A DNA stretch of 22,742 nucleotides. It comes from an uncultured Oscillospiraceae bacterium. Lineage in GTDB: Bacteria > Bacillota > Clostridia > Oscillospirales > Acutalibacteraceae. Position 1 is the stretch's first letter, and each line of letters begins with the position of its first letter. The notes beneath the pieces are model-generated. The model did not search any database. It had not been told where the DNA came from and saw nothing but the letters and a program-made list of their open reading frames with translations. Shown here piece by piece: positions 8,347-16,792 of this stretch. The translations under genes and the position numbers were made by a program. Location: assembly GCA_958354085.1 (NCBI GenBank), contig CATWUX010000021.1:1-22742 (forward strand). Direction: 5' to 3'.

Positions 8347-9240
8347 ATGGTAAAAGCCAAACATAAAAAGCTAAACCGCCGCGAGGTGGAAGGCTATACC
8401 ATGCTGCTGCCTTTTGCATTGCTGTTCCTGCTTTTTGTCTTGATACCGGTGGTTTGGGGACTGGTTCTCAGCTTTACTCATTATAACATCGTGCAGCCCA
8501 TGCGGTTTGCCGGATTGAAGAATTACGTGGAGCTGTTTACCAACGATGATCTGTTTATCAAGGCTTTGAGCAATACCCTTGGATTTGCCGTGGTGGCAGG
8601 GCCGGTTGGATTTTTATCCTCATTTTTCTTTGCCTGGGCGATCAATCAGCTTCGCTGCCGCAACGCGTTTTCTCTGGCTTTTTATGCACCCTCCATCGTC
8701 AGCAGCTTGGCCATATCGGTTATTTGGCTGTACCTCTTCTCTTCGGATCGATACGGATTGGTCAACACCGTGCTGCTGAAGATGGATCTGATTAAAAGCC
8801 CGATCTTATGGACGAAAGATCCCCAGTACATTATGCCTTTGATTATTCTCATTTCGGTGTGGATGAGTATGGGTTCGGGCTTCCTGACCAATTTGGCGGG
8901 CTTGTCCAACCTCAATCCGGAGCTGAATGAGGCGGGAGCGATCGACGGTATCAAGAACCGGTTTCAGGATTTGTTTTACGTCGTGCTGCCGCAGATGAAA
9001 CCGTATCTGCTGTTCAACGCCATTATGGCGATTGTGAATTCCTTGAACGTATACGATATTACCGTAGCGGTGGCAGGCTTCCCAAGCCCGGATTACAGCG
9101 CGCATACCATTGTGGCGCATATGTATGATTATGGATTTATCCGCTTTGAACTGGGCTACGCGTCGGCCATTGCCTTCGTACTCTTTATGATGAATTTCCT
9201 GCTGGGCAGATTCTTTATGAAAGTGTTGTCAACCGATTAG
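8347..9240 (+). CDS. Sugar ABC transporter permease, MalF/UgpA type (pair 1)
   Basis: 297-residue polytopic membrane protein with about six hydrophobic segments, starting FALLFLLFVLIPVVWGLVL. The cytoplasmic EAA loop is present as NEAGAIDGIKNRFQDLFYVVLP (about 194-215, EAG...DG...LP), which contacts the ATPase. Start fixed by AGGAGG at 8333-8338, eight bases before the ATG; only two bases separate it from the stop of the fusion binding protein, indicating tight co-translation. Works as a heterodimer with the next gene to import sugars delivered by a binding protein. Confidence 0.92.
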   Translation: MVKAKHKKLNRREVEGYTMLLPFALLFLLFVLIPVVWGLVLSFTHYNIVQPMRFAGLKNYVELFTNDDLFIKALSNTLGFAVVAGPVGFLSSFFFAWAINQLRCRNAFSLAFYAPSIVSSLAISVIWLYLFSSDRYGLVNTVLLKMDLIKSPILWTKDPQYIMPLIILISVWMSMGSGFLTNLAGLSNLNPELNEAGAIDGIKNRFQDLFYVVLPQMKPYLLFNAIMAIVNSLNVYDITVAVAGFPSPDYSAHTIVAHMYDYGFIRFELGYASAIAFVLFMMNFLLGRFFMKVLSTD

Positions 9241-9252
9241 AGGTGAACCGCA

Positions 9253-10125
9253 TTGTCAACTCTTGTCAAACGGCTCCGCCGGAGCCTGAAAAAAGTAACT
9301 CCCGGGTGGGTGACGGTCTATACTTTTATGATCGTTTTGGCGCTGGTGATGGCGTTGCCCCTGATTTATATGGTGGTAACCGCTTTTAAGCCGATTGAGG
9401 AGCTGCTCCTTTTTCCGCCGCGATTTTTTGTTAAGCATCCGGTTTTGACCAATTTTTCCGATTTGTTCGAGACTTTGGACAGTCAGACGGTTCCTTTCAC
9501 GCGTTATCTTTTCAACAGCCTTTTTACCACCGTGGTGACCGTGGTGCTGACCTTGGCCGTGTGCGTCATGGGGGCCTATGCGATCGAAAAGGTGCGGATG
9601 CGGGGGAGCAGTCTGTTCGGCACGGTGGTGGTCTACGCGCTGATGTTTTCACCGCCCGCCGCCCAGATCCCCATCTACATGGTGGTGGCGCAGACCGGTA
9701 TGCTGGATACGTATTGGGCGTTGATCATCCCCTCGCTGGCTACGCCGATGTACTTTTTCCTGCTGCGGCAGTTTATTTCGCAGCTCCCGGAGGTGCTGCT
9801 GGAAAGCGCGCGGCTGGACGGCGCGTCGGAATACCGTATTCTGGGTTCTCTGATTATTCCCATGGTAAAGCCTGCGCTGGCCACCGTCACCGTGTTCGCT
9901 TTTATTGCCAACTGGAATAATTCCGGCGGCTCTGCCATTTATATTACGGATCAGGCCATGAAAACCCTTCCGTATGCCTTGAGCACCATTACTTCCGGCG
10001 GCTTGGCACGGGCGGGAGCGGCGGCTGCCGCTTCGCTGCTGATTACATTTCCGACAATTTTAGTCTACCTGCTCATGCAGGCTCAGGTAATGAAAACCAT
10101 GGTGTTTGCCGGTATCAAAGGATAA
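9253..10125 (+). CDS. Sugar ABC transporter permease, MalG type (pair 1)
   Basis: 290-residue membrane protein with about six hydrophobic segments and the EAA loop LESARLDGASEYRILGSLIIP (about 183-203). It begins with a TTG codon at 9253, preceded by AGAGGTG at about eight bases; no better ATG exists before the first membrane segment. Partner of the preceding permease, 12 bases downstream. A TTG start may lower its translation relative to the partner. Confidence 0.9.
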   Translation: MSTLVKRLRRSLKKVTPGWVTVYTFMIVLALVMALPLIYMVVTAFKPIEELLLFPPRFFVKHPVLTNFSDLFETLDSQTVPFTRYLFNSLFTTVVTVVLTLAVCVMGAYAIEKVRMRGSSLFGTVVVYALMFSPPAAQIPIYMVVAQTGMLDTYWALIIPSLATPMYFFLLRQFISQLPEVLLESARLDGASEYRILGSLIIPMVKPALATVTVFAFIANWNNSGGSAIYITDQAMKTLPYALSTITSGGLARAGAAAAASLLITFPTILVYLLMQAQVMKTMVFAGIKG

Positions 10126-10143
10126 AGGAGGAGAATCACAGGC

Positions 10144-11541
10144 ATGAAAAAATTGGTTGCGATTGTGTTCTCCTGTTTGCTGACGGCGGTTCTGGCCGCG
10201 GAGGTTTCGGCGGCCACGGTAGAAAACCACTGGGTGCAGGATCAGCAAGGCGAGTGGGGTCCCATGCCCGTTTCCTATGTGCCCGTCGATACGGTTATGT
10301 ACTTCGGAAAAGCGGCGGGGACTTTATCAAATCCGCAGGATATTTTTTATCGTGACGGGTTGTTGTATATCGCGGATACCGGTAATAACCGTATCGTGGT
10401 TATGGACACCGCCTGTCAGGTAAAAGGGGTGTATACCGGCGGGGAAATCCCGTTTAATTCTCCGAACGGTGTTTATGCGGACGCAGATGGGGATATCTTT
10501 GTGGCCGATACGAACAATTCTCTTATTGTGCATTTGGCGCCGGACGGTACTTTTGTGGAATCTTTCGGCAAGCCGGCTTCCGAGTTATACGACGAAATCT
10601 ATGATTTTAAGCCTATGAAGCTCTGCATCGACAATATCGGGCAATTTTATATTATCAATTACGAGGACTATCACGGATTTATCGTGATGGACGCCTTGGG
10701 AGAGCTGAAGGGCTATGTAGCTCCTACCAAAGTGGAAACCACTTTCATGGATAGTCTGGTGCGCTTTTTCGCTTCCGCTGAGCAAAAAGAACAGCTGGAC
10801 AAGAAAAAGCCGCCGGTGCACACGAATTTCGTCATGGACGAAGAAGGAGCTCTTTATGTCACGACCGGTCGGGTATCCACGGCGCAGCTGAAAAAATTCC
10901 TGTCGGTGGGCGAAAACATTTTCCCCTTTCAGGGCGTTTTCGGATACGGCACCGAGCAGTCCAATGTGGTGGATGTGTCCGTCAGCAGCACCGGCATCGT
11001 GACCTTGTTGGAAAGCGATACCGGCGAGCTGTTTCAATACGACAGCGACGGGGTTAACCTGTGCAATTTTGGCGGCGCGGGCAACTGGTCGGGCGTGTTC
11101 ATGTCGGCCAGCAGCTTGTGTGAAGATGAGCAAGGCAATTTTTATGTGTTAGACGCCGGTACGGGCGCCGTCACCGTGCTGCAGCCTACAGCCTTCATCA
11201 AAAAGGTGCATGACGGGCTGGAGCTGTACCACGAGGGGAAATATGAGCAATCCATCCAGCCGTGGGAGGAGGTCCTCTCGGTGGACCGCAATTATATTGT
11301 GGCACGCATAGGTCTGGGAAAAGCCTACATGCGGCAGGAACGGTACGACGAGGCTCTGGAGCAATATCGGCTCGCGGATTATCGCCAAGGCTACAGCGAG
11401 GCGTTTACCGGCCTGCGTCATGACGTTTTTCGCCGTCAATTCGGTTGGATCGTTCTGGGCGGCTTAGCACTGCTTATCGGCAGCTTTTTCCTGGTACGTG
11501 CGGGAAAACGCTGGAGCCGCAAGCAGCTGGATAAAATGTAG
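10144..11541 (+). CDS. NHL-repeat beta-propeller and TPR protein with C-terminal membrane anchor
   Basis: 465 residues: signal peptide (MKKLVAIVFSCLLTAVLAAEVSA); about six NHL-type blades (LSNPQDIFYRDGLLYIADTG, FNSPNGVYADADGDIFVADT, then more diverged repeats to about residue 350); two TPR-like helix pairs (DGLELYHEGKYEQSIQPWEE and IGLGKAYMRQERYDEALEQY, about 355-415); one membrane helix (about 437-457, GWIVLGGLALLIGSFFLV) and a basic tail. So the propeller and TPRs face outwards. NHL propellers bind proteins or polymers; TPRs bind proteins. No catalytic signature is visible. Its place inside a transporter operon suggests a scaffold or receptor that holds the surface proteins near the permeases. 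Strong ribosome site AAAGGAGG before the ATG. Confidence 0.8.
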   Translation: MKKLVAIVFSCLLTAVLAAEVSAATVENHWVQDQQGEWGPMPVSYVPVDTVMYFGKAAGTLSNPQDIFYRDGLLYIADTGNNRIVVMDTACQVKGVYTGGEIPFNSPNGVYADADGDIFVADTNNSLIVHLAPDGTFVESFGKPASELYDEIYDFKPMKLCIDNIGQFYIINYEDYHGFIVMDALGELKGYVAPTKVETTFMDSLVRFFASAEQKEQLDKKKPPVHTNFVMDEEGALYVTTGRVSTAQLKKFLSVGENIFPFQGVFGYGTEQSNVVDVSVSSTGIVTLLESDTGELFQYDSDGVNLCNFGGAGNWSGVFMSASSLCEDEQGNFYVLDAGTGAVTVLQPTAFIKKVHDGLELYHEGKYEQSIQPWEEVLSVDRNYIVARIGLGKAYMRQERYDEALEQYRLADYRQGYSEAFTGLRHDVFRRQFGWIVLGGLALLIGSFFLVRAGKRWSRKQLDKM

Positions 11542-11623
11542 GAAACGCATAAGAGATGTGGACAGGCTCTTGCGGGCCGTCCGTGTATCAAGTATTTATG
11601 GTGTATTTCAGGGAGGAAAGGCA

Positions 11624-12253
11624 ATGGCGTATTATTTTAAGCTGGCACTGCTGATGATTTATGAGCCCCAGCATGCCTTTACGCTCATCAAACGGCGCCG
11701 GACCCGAACCCCTTTATTGGTTCCGCTTGTCCTGTTTGTTTTGTGTATGGCCGTTCATGTGGCGCGGATTTACATCATACACTATCCGCTGACTTCCACA
11801 ACGCCCGAGAATGCCAATCTGGGGAGCGAATTGCTGGGGCTGATGCTGCCTCTGATCTCCTGGACGTTGGGTTTGTATCTGGTGACGACGATCCGCAGCG
11901 GAGAAACCACCTTCCGCGAGACTTTAACAGCCGTGGCCTATTCCATGACGCCGTATATCCTGCTGACACTTCCCGTGGCGCTGTTCAGCAATATCCTGTC
12001 GCTGGAGGAGCAGGGGATTTTCCGGGCGCTGCAGGCCGCCGTGCTGGGATGGTGCATTGTACTGATTCTGTACAGTGTGATGCACATGAATACCTACACG
12101 TTGGCGCAGACGATTTTTATCGCCATCATGGCCATTTGCGCCATCCTGTTTGTTTGGGCGGTGCTGTTCCTGCTGTATATTTTGGGCGATAAGCTATTCT
12201 CGTTTGTCGCCGAGGTGGTCAATGAGTATCGTATGACGGCGTTGGGAGGCTGA
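11624..12253 (+). CDS. YIP1-family integral membrane protein
   Basis: 209 residues, starting MAYYFKLALLMIYEPQHAFTLIKRRRTRTP, the short N-terminal motif (yyp..af..i) usual in bacterial YIP1-domain proteins, followed by about five hydrophobic segments (about 29-51, 69-90, 107-127, 137-155, 160-187). The ATG at 11624 was chosen because GGGAGG lies seven bases upstream; the frame is open back to 11498 but that overlaps the previous gene. The 82-base gap before it contains only a weak dyad near GGACAGGC. Bacterial YIP1 proteins have no established biochemical role; here it sits between the NHL/TPR protein and the DUF5696-like protein and probably forms a membrane part of the same assembly. Confidence 0.75.
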   Translation: MAYYFKLALLMIYEPQHAFTLIKRRRTRTPLLVPLVLFVLCMAVHVARIYIIHYPLTSTTPENANLGSELLGLMLPLISWTLGLYLVTTIRSGETTFRETLTAVAYSMTPYILLTLPVALFSNILSLEEQGIFRALQAAVLGWCIVLILYSVMHMNTYTLAQTIFIAIMAICAILFVWAVLFLLYILGDKLFSFVAEVVNEYRMTALGG

Positions 12254-12262
12254 GGTGAAAGA

Positions 12263-14818
12263 ATGAAAAAGCTGCCATTTCATCAAAAAATAGGGTGCCT
12301 GCTCTGCTGCGCTTTTTTGCTGGTGGCCGGGATGCCTTCTTTTGACGCTGCACCGCTGAACGAGGTGGATCCCGCTTATACTTTGGCGGCGGACACCGGC
12401 AATGTTCGTCTGTATTACCATCCGGGAACCGGCGATATCGCGGTGGTTTCCGCGAACGGTCATGTGTGGTATTCGGCGGTTCAGCCCGGCACGGTAGATT
12501 TGGACGCGCTCACCGAAAGTCAGCGGCTCCTGCTCACGGCGCCTTTGACCGTGGAATACACGCTGCTGAATTCCCGCAGCGATAAAAGCGAAAAGAAGTC
12601 CATCAAGGATATGGATTTGACTGTGACGGCGGAAAAGGCAAAAAACGGAGTGAAGCTGACCTATAAGGCGGCGTCTATTGCGCTGGAGATTGATCTCCTC
12701 TTTACCGTCGAGGAAAACGGGTTTACGGTTTCGGTGCCGGCGGACGGGATTCGCGAAGGGGTTGGATTGACGGAACGTCTGCAAAGGAGCATGACCGCCA
12801 TCCATACCAACATCGCGTATATTTATGATACGATCGACCAAATGCAGGCAGATGACGCGCTGTCCCGCCACAAATCCTCCATCGCACAATACCGCGCCTC
12901 TTTTGATGAGTATGTGGCGCAGATGGAGTCCATCCAGTCCGTGGTGGATATTGAATACGAAATTCAGCTGGCCACCACGCTGATGCAGAATACGCAGACC
13001 ATTTTCAAAGGCGGCGTAGGGGTCGAAGGCGTTTTCACCGCCATCGCACGGGATGAATCTTTGAGCGCGGACACAAAAGCTGTCTATGCCAAGATGCTCA
13101 AAGACATTGATGCCAAATTTACGCAAACCAAACTGCTCAGCCAACAGTTGGGGACGATCAAATATGGAGCGGTTACCAATCTGTCTATCCTGCCGAACTT
13201 CGGCGCTTTGGGCGATCGGGATACCGGTTATATGTTTTATCCGGACGGCAGCGGGGCGATTACGTATGCCACGGAAGATCACCCCGCTTACCAGCATTTT
13301 TTTCAAAAAGATATGTACAGCGACGATAAGCCGGATATTTACGGCAACCTGACCAGCGGATCCGACGGTACCGAGCGGGTGCTGATGCCGGTATTCGGCG
13401 TTAAAAACGGCGACAACGCCTTTTTGGCTGTGATTTCCGACGGTACGGAGCATGCGGCTGTGGAATTCTATCCCAGCGGGTTGGACGTCAATGTCCATAG
13501 AGTGGGCGCTCGTATGCGCTGCCGCCGCACGGCCACGGCTTATGCCGACGGCCAGAGTCGGGGATCCAAATACGAACTGGAGCGTTTTCCGGTTTCCTAT
13601 GCGATCACCTATCGGCTTCTCGAGGGCGACAAGGCCGATTACAGCGGTATGGCGGGACAATATCGGCAGTATTTGCTGAAAAACGGCCAGCTGAGCCAAA
13701 GCGCCTTGATGCAAAATCCGCCTGCGGCGGCACTCAACGTGATTATGGGCGTACGGCGGCAGCAGCTGCTGGGCGATGCTTTTCAGACCATGACCTCTTT
13801 CGGGCAGGCCAAGGATATTTTGCAGTATTGTCAGGAAAATGGCGGCGCCGGTCTCATGATGAATCTGCAGGGCTGGACCAAGGACGGCTATACGCCTTGG
13901 AAGGTGTCGGACGGCAAGCCGGCTTCTCAACTGGGAGGAGAAAAGGGATTGCGGGAGCTGGCAGCCTATGCAACGCAAGCGAACGTCCCGCTGTTCTTAC
14001 AGGAAAACTACGTCATATCCAATAAGGGCAGCCGCCTTTTTAAAGAAAGCCAGTATGCGGTGAACAATAACAGCATGCTGATCACCTCGGCGCGCTCCGA
14101 CGTCTATCTGTTGAACCCGTTTCGGGCTTTGCAGTATTTGCTGAACCGCATTCTCCCCAAACGAGCCGTTTATGGCGTTCAGGGTATTACGTTTGAGCAT
14201 ATGGGACATTTCCTCTACTATGACTATAACCCGAAGGCGCCGGCAACCCGTGAAGCTACAGCGGATACTTGGCTGGAGATGATGCAGAAAAGCCGGGAAA
14301 GTCTGGGCTTTACAGCGGCGGAAGAGGCGGGAGCCTTTGCATTCAGTCAGGTGGATTGGATCACGAAGGTGCCGGACGAGGCGACCGACTATATTTTCAC
14401 CGACGAGTCGGTTCCTTTTTACCAGATGGTGGTACACGGCTATTTGCTGTATACGGGAAAATCGTTCAATAAATTTTACGACAAGCAGTACGAAAAAATG
14501 AAAGCGTTGGAATATGGGTATACGCCGGTTTACGATCTGACCTGGGCCAGAACCGAATTGCTCAAAAGCACCGCTTGCGAAACCATCTTTTCCTCTCGTT
14601 TTGAAGATTGGAAGGAAGAAATCGTTGGGGTGATCGCGGAGTTTTCCGCTTTGGGCGATCTGGCCGCCCGGCCTATGATTTCTCATGAACGGTTGGAAAA
14701 TCAGGTGGTGCGTGTTCGTTATCAGGGCGGCGGCAAGCTGCTGCTTAATTATGGAACCGAGGCGGCCGTGGTTGACGGCGTGACCGTAGAAGCCATGAGT
14801 TATCGGATCATCCAATGA
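12263..14818 (+). CDS. Secreted DUF5696-like protein, possible atypical glycosidase
   Basis: 851 residues. Signal peptide (about 1-30); a beta-rich domain (about 35-165, GNVRLYYHPGTGDIAVVSANGHVWYS); a helical insertion (about 167-300); the beta domain resumes with LSILPNFGALGDRDTGYMFYPDGSGAI; then a TIM-barrel-like segment (about 490-740) opening at LNVIMGVRRQQLLGDAF, with LMMNLQGWTKDGYTPW, GITFEHMGHFLYYDYNP and VPFYQMVVHGYLLYTGKSFN; and a C-terminal beta piece with KLLLNYGTEAAVV. This sandwich-barrel-sandwich order is that of several glycoside hydrolase clans, but no catalytic pair can be assigned by eye. No membrane anchor or lipobox. The family name is from memory of domain features, not a search. 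The stop codon overlaps an ATG of the next frame. Confidence 0.72.
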   Translation: MKKLPFHQKIGCLLCCAFLLVAGMPSFDAAPLNEVDPAYTLAADTGNVRLYYHPGTGDIAVVSANGHVWYSAVQPGTVDLDALTESQRLLLTAPLTVEYTLLNSRSDKSEKKSIKDMDLTVTAEKAKNGVKLTYKAASIALEIDLLFTVEENGFTVSVPADGIREGVGLTERLQRSMTAIHTNIAYIYDTIDQMQADDALSRHKSSIAQYRASFDEYVAQMESIQSVVDIEYEIQLATTLMQNTQTIFKGGVGVEGVFTAIARDESLSADTKAVYAKMLKDIDAKFTQTKLLSQQLGTIKYGAVTNLSILPNFGALGDRDTGYMFYPDGSGAITYATEDHPAYQHFFQKDMYSDDKPDIYGNLTSGSDGTERVLMPVFGVKNGDNAFLAVISDGTEHAAVEFYPSGLDVNVHRVGARMRCRRTATAYADGQSRGSKYELERFPVSYAITYRLLEGDKADYSGMAGQYRQYLLKNGQLSQSALMQNPPAAALNVIMGVRRQQLLGDAFQTMTSFGQAKDILQYCQENGGAGLMMNLQGWTKDGYTPWKVSDGKPASQLGGEKGLRELAAYATQANVPLFLQENYVISNKGSRLFKESQYAVNNNSMLITSARSDVYLLNPFRALQYLLNRILPKRAVYGVQGITFEHMGHFLYYDYNPKAPATREATADTWLEMMQKSRESLGFTAAEEAGAFAFSQVDWITKVPDEATDYIFTDESVPFYQMVVHGYLLYTGKSFNKFYDKQYEKMKALEYGYTPVYDLTWARTELLKSTACETIFSSRFEDWKEEIVGVIAEFSALGDLAARPMISHERLENQVVRVRYQGGGKLLLNYGTEAAVVDGVTVEAMSYRIIQ

Positions 14819-14819
14819 A

Positions 14820-14825
14820 GGGAGG
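14820..14825 (+). promoter_or_regulatory. Ribosome binding site that fixes the start of the second MalF-type permease
   Basis: GGGAGG seven bases before the ATG at 14833. The alternative ATG at 14815 overlaps the previous stop (ATGA) but has no site before it. Confidence 0.7.
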
Positions 14826-14832
14826 CAACTGT

Positions 14833-15753
14833 ATGCGGAAATCCCGCTTGAGCATGACGCAGAAGGAAAATCTCAAGGGATATATTTTTACTTTTCCCTG
14901 GGTGATTGGTTTCTGTTTGTTTTTTCTGTATCCATTGATTTCCTCCATTCAGCTGGCCTTTTCCCGTGTGACCAACGTGCAGAATTTTACATTGGTGTTC
15001 AATGGAATAGAAAACTTCCGGAAAGCGTTTCTGGAGGATGTGGAGTATGTACCCGCCCTGCTGACCTCTTTGGGAGATTCGATCCTGAAAACGCCGATTG
15101 TGGTGGTGTTCTCCTTGTTCATCGCCATTTTGCTCAATCAGAAGATGCGGCTGCGGGGGCTCTATCGAGCGTTGTTTTTGCTGCCGGTGATTATCGGCAC
15201 GGGCGTGGTTTTGCAAACGCTGCAGGGAAACAGCGCCACCTTGGCTTTCTCGCCCCAGAGTCCGGCTATGGACAGCACAGCTACCGTAGCCAACGCCATC
15301 GACATCGGAGAGATCGGTCTGTCGGAACGGATGACGATGTTGCTGGGGCCCAGCATCGCGGGCGGCGTAGAGGTGGTTTTGGAACAAATATCGGACAGCC
15401 TGTGGATGTCGGGTATCCAAATCATTCTGTTTCTGGGGGCGCTTCAATCCATACCGGACACTTATTATGAGGCGGCCATGTGCGACGGCGCCACCGCGTG
15501 GGAAAAATTCTGGAAAATTACCCTGCCCATGATTATGCCCTCTATGCTGATAGTGGTGGTGTATACCATGGTGTCTTATTTTACCAGTTCCGAAAACGTC
15601 GTGATGACCTATGTGACCGACAGCAGTTTTAAAAATCTTCAGCTGGCCTATGGCTCCGCTATGGGATGGATATATTTCCTGCTCATCGGTCTTTTGCTGG
15701 CGCTGGTTTTCGGCGCTTTCCGCCGCTTTACGTTTTATGCCAGCGATAAATAA
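14833..15753 (+). CDS. Sugar ABC transporter permease, MalF/LplB type (pair 2)
   Basis: 306-residue membrane protein; first helix FTFPWVIGFCLFFLYPLISS, EAA loop YYEAAMCDGATAWEKFWKIT (about 211-231). Between the third and fourth membrane segments lies an extracellular loop of about 60 residues (about 130-190), roughly twice that in the pair 1 homologue, rich in Ser/Ala/Glu. The phrase SGIQIILFLGALQSIP before the EAA loop is typical of the LplB-like branch. The start is taken at 14833 from the ribosome site; translation from 14815 would add six residues. Partner of the next permease. Confidence 0.9.
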   Translation: MRKSRLSMTQKENLKGYIFTFPWVIGFCLFFLYPLISSIQLAFSRVTNVQNFTLVFNGIENFRKAFLEDVEYVPALLTSLGDSILKTPIVVVFSLFIAILLNQKMRLRGLYRALFLLPVIIGTGVVLQTLQGNSATLAFSPQSPAMDSTATVANAIDIGEIGLSERMTMLLGPSIAGGVEVVLEQISDSLWMSGIQIILFLGALQSIPDTYYEAAMCDGATAWEKFWKITLPMIMPSMLIVVVYTMVSYFTSSENVVMTYVTDSSFKNLQLAYGSAMGWIYFLLIGLLLALVFGAFRRFTFYASDK

Positions 15754-15773
15754 AAAGAGGGGAGGGGAAGCGG

Positions 15774-16691
15774 ATGACCGCTGTATTTTCCGGGAGAAAG
15801 GTTCGCGAAACAAGCAAAAGCATCAAGAAAAAGGCCGGGCATATTGTGCTGAAAATTTTGCTTTATATTGTGCTGACGGAGTTCGTCTTTGTGTTTTTCT
15901 ACCCCTTTCTGACCATGATTATAAATTCACTGAAATACGATTTTGAGCTTAAAGATGTTACGCGGCAATGGATCATTACCCGCATTAACTTTCAGAACTA
16001 TGTGGATGCCTTCCGTCATCTGAATTATCTCCATTCGCTGAAAAATAATCTGATCGTGGTGCTCGGCAGTACGTTGGGACATTTGCTGTCCTGTACCTTT
16101 ATCGCTTATGGTTTTGCGCGTTTCCGTTTTCGCGGCCGCAATCTGATGTTTTCCATGGCGTTGCTTTCCATGATTATTCCTCCGCAGCTGCTGATGATGC
16201 CGTTGTACATTCAGTTTGCCAAATTCGGATGGATCGGCAGCTTTGCTCCCATTATGGTACCCTCCTTTTTCGGATTCGGGCTTAACGGGGCGATGTACAT
16301 TTTTCTGTTCCGCCAGCAGCTGCGCAGTCTGCCGACCTCCTATGAGGAGGCGGCGAAAATCGAAGGCTGCGGTTCTTTTCGGATATACTGGAAAATTATT
16401 CTGCCGCTGCTCAAGGGGAATATGCTGGTGGCCGGCATTTTGTCGGTGATCTGGCATTGGAACGATTATTTTGAGCCTTCCGCCTATCTGAAGGGGAGCA
16501 ACCAAATTCTCACGCAGATGCTCTATAATTTGAACCAATATGTGGCGGCACAGGAAAGCGGAGCCGGGCTGATGGTCAGTCCGGTACAGCTGGCAGCGTG
16601 TTTGCTGGTTATCCTTCCTTTGCTGCTGATGTATTTGATTTTCCAGCGTCAGTTCATGAAGAGCGTGGATCTGACCGGCTTGGCCAACTAA
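15774..16691 (+). CDS. Sugar ABC transporter permease, MalG type (pair 2)
   Basis: 305-residue membrane protein with a long basic N-terminus (RKVRETSKSIKKKAGH) before the first helix, and the EAA loop SYEEAAKIEGCGSFRIYWKI (about 189-208). A strong purine-rich ribosome site (GAGGGGAGGGGAAG) precedes the ATG. It ends the transporter genes; no ATP-binding subunit follows, so both permease pairs must use an ATPase encoded elsewhere. The lipoprotein at 3902 or the fusion protein at 5405 supplies its substrate; which pairs with which cannot be told from sequence. Confidence 0.92.
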   Translation: MTAVFSGRKVRETSKSIKKKAGHIVLKILLYIVLTEFVFVFFYPFLTMIINSLKYDFELKDVTRQWIITRINFQNYVDAFRHLNYLHSLKNNLIVVLGSTLGHLLSCTFIAYGFARFRFRGRNLMFSMALLSMIIPPQLLMMPLYIQFAKFGWIGSFAPIMVPSFFGFGLNGAMYIFLFRQQLRSLPTSYEEAAKIEGCGSFRIYWKIILPLLKGNMLVAGILSVIWHWNDYFEPSAYLKGSNQILTQMLYNLNQYVAAQESGAGLMVSPVQLAACLLVILPLLLMYLIFQRQFMKSVDLTGLAN

Positions 16692-16792
16692 ATATAACAA
16701 TAGTCAGATGGTGGGCATTCGGCGTGACCTCTGCCAATCCGGCGGCGCATTCGTTCGACACCCGCATTCACAAGAGAGGAATGATCTTTAGC

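Noticed and set aside
12194..13978. A 594-codon open frame on the minus strand opposite the DUF5696-like gene.
   Set aside because: Its product is rich in His, Arg, Gln and Ile with no family features, as expected of the complement of a GC-biased gene; the plus-strand gene has a signal peptide, ribosome site and motifs.
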